Source of the DNA: Nitrospirota bacterium
Lineage (GTDB): Bacteria > Nitrospirota > Nitrospiria > Nitrospirales > Nitrospiraceae
Assembly (NCBI GenBank): GCA_016207025.1
Contig: JACQQM010000070.1
Span: forward strand, 1 to 44,152
Reading direction: 5' to 3'
Length of the DNA: 44,152 bases
Shown here piece after piece: positions 42,628 to 44,152 of the stretch. Under the pieces are notes generated by a model, which was given only the letters and a program-made list of their open reading frames with translations, did no database searches and was not told the DNA's origin. The number at the start of each line of letters is the position of its first letter. Position 1 is the stretch's first letter. The position numbers were made by a program, and so were the translations under genes.

Positions 42628-44152
42628 CTACGCAGGCTCTGGCACCCTTCCGGGGACCGCCACCTTCGCCTCCACCGGCGCCTTCTTCGCGCCCAGCGTC
42701 CCGAGCCAGAAGACGAACAGGATGGTCAGCCAGAAGAACAGCACGTTGAACGAAATCATATTTGCCGCGAACCCGGTCGTGTGGGTATAGGCCCACGGGG
42801 AGTTGTCCCGCATGATCTCGTTCACGTGCCAGAACAGGCGGACCGAGGAGCGGATGTACCCCATCAACCCCATCATCCAGGTAAAGGCCGTCGCCAGCAT
42901 GATCAGCGCGTATTGCGACCGGACCGAAATCTTCCCCCACTCAATCGGCCCGCTCAGCTTCGCCCCCTTCAGCATCACGAGGTTCAGGGCCGTCATGAAG
43001 AACAAGCAGGAGAGCGTTGACGCCACTTGCGGCACCGACAGTCCCACTCGGACGTTCGCCGGGATGTAATAGCCGTAAATGGCCAGCCAGATGATGTTCA
43101 CGTAGGCCAACGCGAAGAAACACCCCATGAAGATATTCCCGAACTTGGCCCACTTCACCGTCGGCACCTTGTTCCCCCGCTGATACCAGATGAAGGTCAG
43201 CACGGTCGTGGTAATAATGACGTTGATGCCGCCGTTCTTGGCCGACATCACGCCATAGTTGCCCAGTACGGGATGCTGCTGGCCGCCCATCGCCTTCAAC
43301 TCGGCCGGCGTCATCACCATGGTGTGCGGCGTAATGAAGATCAGGAAGCCGACCACCAGCACGAACACCATGTACTTGATGTAGCGCTGATACTTTTCGG
43401 CGCCCCTCATCCGCCCTAACGCCTGCCACAGGTAGTAGTTAGAGCTCAGGAAGAGGATACCGATCATGGTGGCTTGGATGATGAACAGCCAGGCCAGCAG
43501 CCCGCCCATCAGGGTAATCCCCATCTGCTGCCGGTAGGCATAGACTTCCCGCATGAGCCAGTAGCCGGCGAACGGCAGCGGGATCAGGAACGCCACCCCG
43601 ATCGCCATCGCGATATAGCCCATCCAGTCGTAATGGGCCCGCTCCTCATCGGTCTTGGCGGCCAGGAATCGATAGGCCGCGTACGCTGCGACCACGCCAC
43701 CGCCGAAGGCCATATTGCCGAGGAGCCGGTGGACATTGAGCGGATTCCACAGCGCGGTATGGATCACGTGCCAGATGTTCCCTAGAAAGCGGCCCTGCTC
43801 ATCCACGCCGGCCGGCGACATCATGAATCCGATCCAGGAGTTCGCCAGGAACATCAAGACTGTGCCGATCACGTTCAGAACGACCGACATGCTTACGTGC
43901 AACCACTTGAGCAGCCCCTCCTTCATCTTGTCCCATCCATAGTAGTAGATATAGATGGTGCCGCTCTCCGCCACGAACAGCAGCGCATAGATGTGCATCA
44001 CCGGGCGGAAAATGCTGGAGAGATAGCCGAAAAACGCGGGGTAGAGCGTCAGGAACGTGAAGATCAAGATCCCGCCCAGAATGGCGGTCAACGAGTAGGC
44101 GGTCAGGCTGATCTTGATGAAGTCGTAGGCGAGCTGATCATACTTCTTGGCC
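42628..44152 (-). CDS. Cytochrome bd-like oxidase subunit (partial, 5' end outside window)
   Basis: The frame stays open to the right edge, so the N-terminus is missing; about 507 residues are visible, with roughly 13 membrane helices. Similarity to CydA-type subunits is seen in a helix with VAESGTIY (glutamate), the LANSW segment followed by SPAG, and NVHRLLGN. The GRQPW signature of ordinary CydA Q-loops is absent from the visible part. No CXXCH. A TTG at 44091 is not the start. Nitrospira genomes are known to encode an unusual bd-like oxidase of this sort, thought to be a candidate terminal oxidase; the exact acceptor is not shown by sequence. First visible gene of the operon. Confidence 0.82.
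   Translation of the reverse strand, partial: AKKYDQLAYDFIKISLTAYSLTAILGGILIFTFLTLYPAFFGYLSSIFRPVMHIYALLFVAESGTIYIYYYGWDKMKEGLLKWLHVSMSVVLNVIGTVLMFLANSWIGFMMSPAGVDEQGRFLGNIWHVIHTALWNPLNVHRLLGNMAFGGGVVAAYAAYRFLAAKTDEERAHYDWMGYIAMAIGVAFLIPLPFAGYWLMREVYAYRQQMGITLMGGLLAWLFIIQATMIGILFLSSNYYLWQALGRMRGAEKYQRYIKYMVFVLVVGFLIFITPHTMVMTPAELKAMGGQQHPVLGNYGVMSAKNGGINVIITTTVLTFIWYQRGNKVPTVKWAKFGNIFMGCFFALAYVNIIWLAIYGYYIPANVRVGLSVPQVASTLSCLFFMTALNLVMLKGAKLSGPIEWGKISVRSQYALIMLATAFTWMMGLMGYIRSSVRLFWHVNEIMRDNSPWAYTHTTGFAANMISFNVLFFWLTILFVFWLGTLGAKKAPVEAKVAVPGRVPEPA

Noticed and set aside
44089-44091. TTG as the start of the bd-like subunit
   Set aside because: The frame is open upstream to the window edge with plausible residues, so the gene is simply cut by the window.

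Overview
The window looks like a chromosomal segment of the genus Nitrospira (phylum Nitrospirota), a chemolithotrophic nitrite oxidiser. This rests on a combination of genes rather than on a marker gene. There are three proteins related to the heme-b gamma subunit of nitrite oxidoreductase (NxrC-like), with a TorD-type chaperone and a NapG-like ferredoxin beside one of them. There is a cytochrome bd-like oxidase subunit in an operon with c-type cytochromes, and a pup gene for prokaryotic ubiquitin-like protein, which is rare outside Actinobacteria but known in Nitrospirota. No nxrA or nxrB lies in the window. Almost every gene is on the minus strand; only three clear genes (DUF192, an 84-residue orphan and a WD40 protein) are on the plus strand. 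No tRNA, rRNA, CRISPR array, insertion sequence or integrase was seen.

Layout, left to right. 1-10.7 kb is mostly housekeeping: an exported flavodoxin-like protein, a small zinc-ribbon protein, an acyl-CoA ligase, DUF192, recJ-rel, pup, the H+-pyrophosphatase hppA and a small orphan. 10.8-18.5 kb is a minus-strand operon read from a TATAAT promoter near 18.56 kb. Its order is membrane protein, TPR protein, TatA, NHL propeller, NxrC-like protein, PDZ protein and two paralogous pentaheme cytochromes c. 18.6-20.4 kb holds a radical SAM protein. 20.7-24.6 kb holds a second NxrC-like gene, the TorD-like chaperone, a four-cluster ferredoxin and an HExxH protein. 24.8-30.6 kb holds a WD40 protein and a histidine kinase/sigma-54 activator pair. 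30.7-38.3 kb is housekeeping again: secF, secD, yajC, tgt, argS, a family 9 glycosyltransferase and mobA. 38.4-44.15 kb is a respiratory operon that runs off the right edge: a bd-like oxidase subunit, a di-domain cytochrome c, a membrane-anchored cytochrome c and a diheme cytochrome c fused to an NxrC-like domain. It ends at a strong terminator.

How they fit together (inference): TatA, the TorD-like chaperone and MobA are what a cell needs to mature and export a molybdenum enzyme such as NXR. The NxrC-like proteins and multiheme cytochromes would carry electrons from it, and the bd-like oxidase operon could be where they end. The kinase/activator pair would be a candidate regulator. Promoters named below were read by eye as sigma-70-like hexamers with 17-18 base spacing; no convincing sigma-54 promoter was found.
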